From Deltaproteobacteria bacterium (GTDB lineage: Bacteria > Desulfobacterota > Binatia > Bin18), in contig JACQEL010000039.1 in NCBI GenBank assembly GCA_016200595.1, forward strand, positions 1 through 5,336: a stretch of DNA of 5,336 bases. Reading direction: 5' to 3'. The position numbers and the translations under genes were made by a program. Positions 5,256-5,336 of the stretch are shown in pieces. Position 1 is the first letter of the stretch, and every line of letters starts with the position of its first letter. The notes under the pieces were generated by a model. The model was not told the origin of the DNA, did no database searches, and worked only from the letters and a program-made list of their open reading frames with translations.

Positions 5256-5336
5256 AGGGGGCGCTTGCCGCACGCCGGTACGAAACCCCCATGTCCAAGT
5301 CAGGTGTCCCGGAAGCAGAATAGGTAGAAGGCTGAG

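Noticed and set aside
5197..5298. Upstream extension of the GT2 frame by 34 codons
   Set aside because: No family similarity and no Shine-Dalgarno; the ATG at 5196 has GGAGGT six bases upstream and the family motif begins at once.
1..5336. CRISPR array, insertion sequence, tRNA, rRNA, toxin-antitoxin or phage signatures
   Set aside because: No regularly spaced long repeats, transposase motifs, tRNA-like folds or small paired genes were seen on either strand; nearly all of the window is accounted for by five housekeeping-type or envelope genes.

Overview
The window reads as part of an ordinary bacterial chromosome. All five recognisable genes lie on the minus strand, so transcription runs from the right end to the left. 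Base composition looks moderately GC-rich by eye, start codons are mixed (ATG, GTG, TTG), and Shine-Dalgarno sites are classical. A REP-like palindrome pair and short heptamer repeats sit between genes. I cannot assign a taxon. The look is that of an uncultured Gram-negative lineage (proteobacterial or a related phylum), which is an impression rather than evidence.

Layout in order of transcription. At 5336-5197 there is a short leader with a weak sigma-70-like promoter candidate and a very good ribosome binding site. At 5196-4219 is a family 2 glycosyltransferase of the polyprenyl-phosphate sugar transferase (DPM1/ArnC-like) type with two C-terminal membrane helices. After 22 bases comes a family 4 GT-B glycosyltransferase (4196-3048). 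After 34 bases comes a glutathione S-transferase-like gene (ending at 2312). Its best start, an ATG at 3013 behind a near-perfect Shine-Dalgarno, is cut by an in-frame amber codon at codon 5. These three genes look like one transcription unit. A 167-base gap (2311-2145) holds a heptamer repeat and two REP-like palindromes facing each other. Then come truA (2144-1413, TTG start) and, 17 bases after its stop, an MFS transporter (open from a GTG at 1395 to 181). The transporter lacks the first transmembrane helix its family should have. The last 180 bases hold another heptamer repeat, a purine-rich G-run tract and, at the very edge, an open frame that looks like the beginning of a beta-sandwich repeat domain running out of the window.

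The two glycosyltransferases probably act together on a cell-envelope or exported glycan: the membrane GT2 would charge a polyprenyl carrier or start the glycan and the GT4 would add a sugar. The GST, TruA (tRNA pseudouridine 38-40) and the transporter have no evident functional link to them. I see no new defence, mobile or biosynthetic system. The points worth checking are the amber-interrupted GST start, the TM1-less transporter and the REP-like pair. The first two suggest gene decay or sequence errors.
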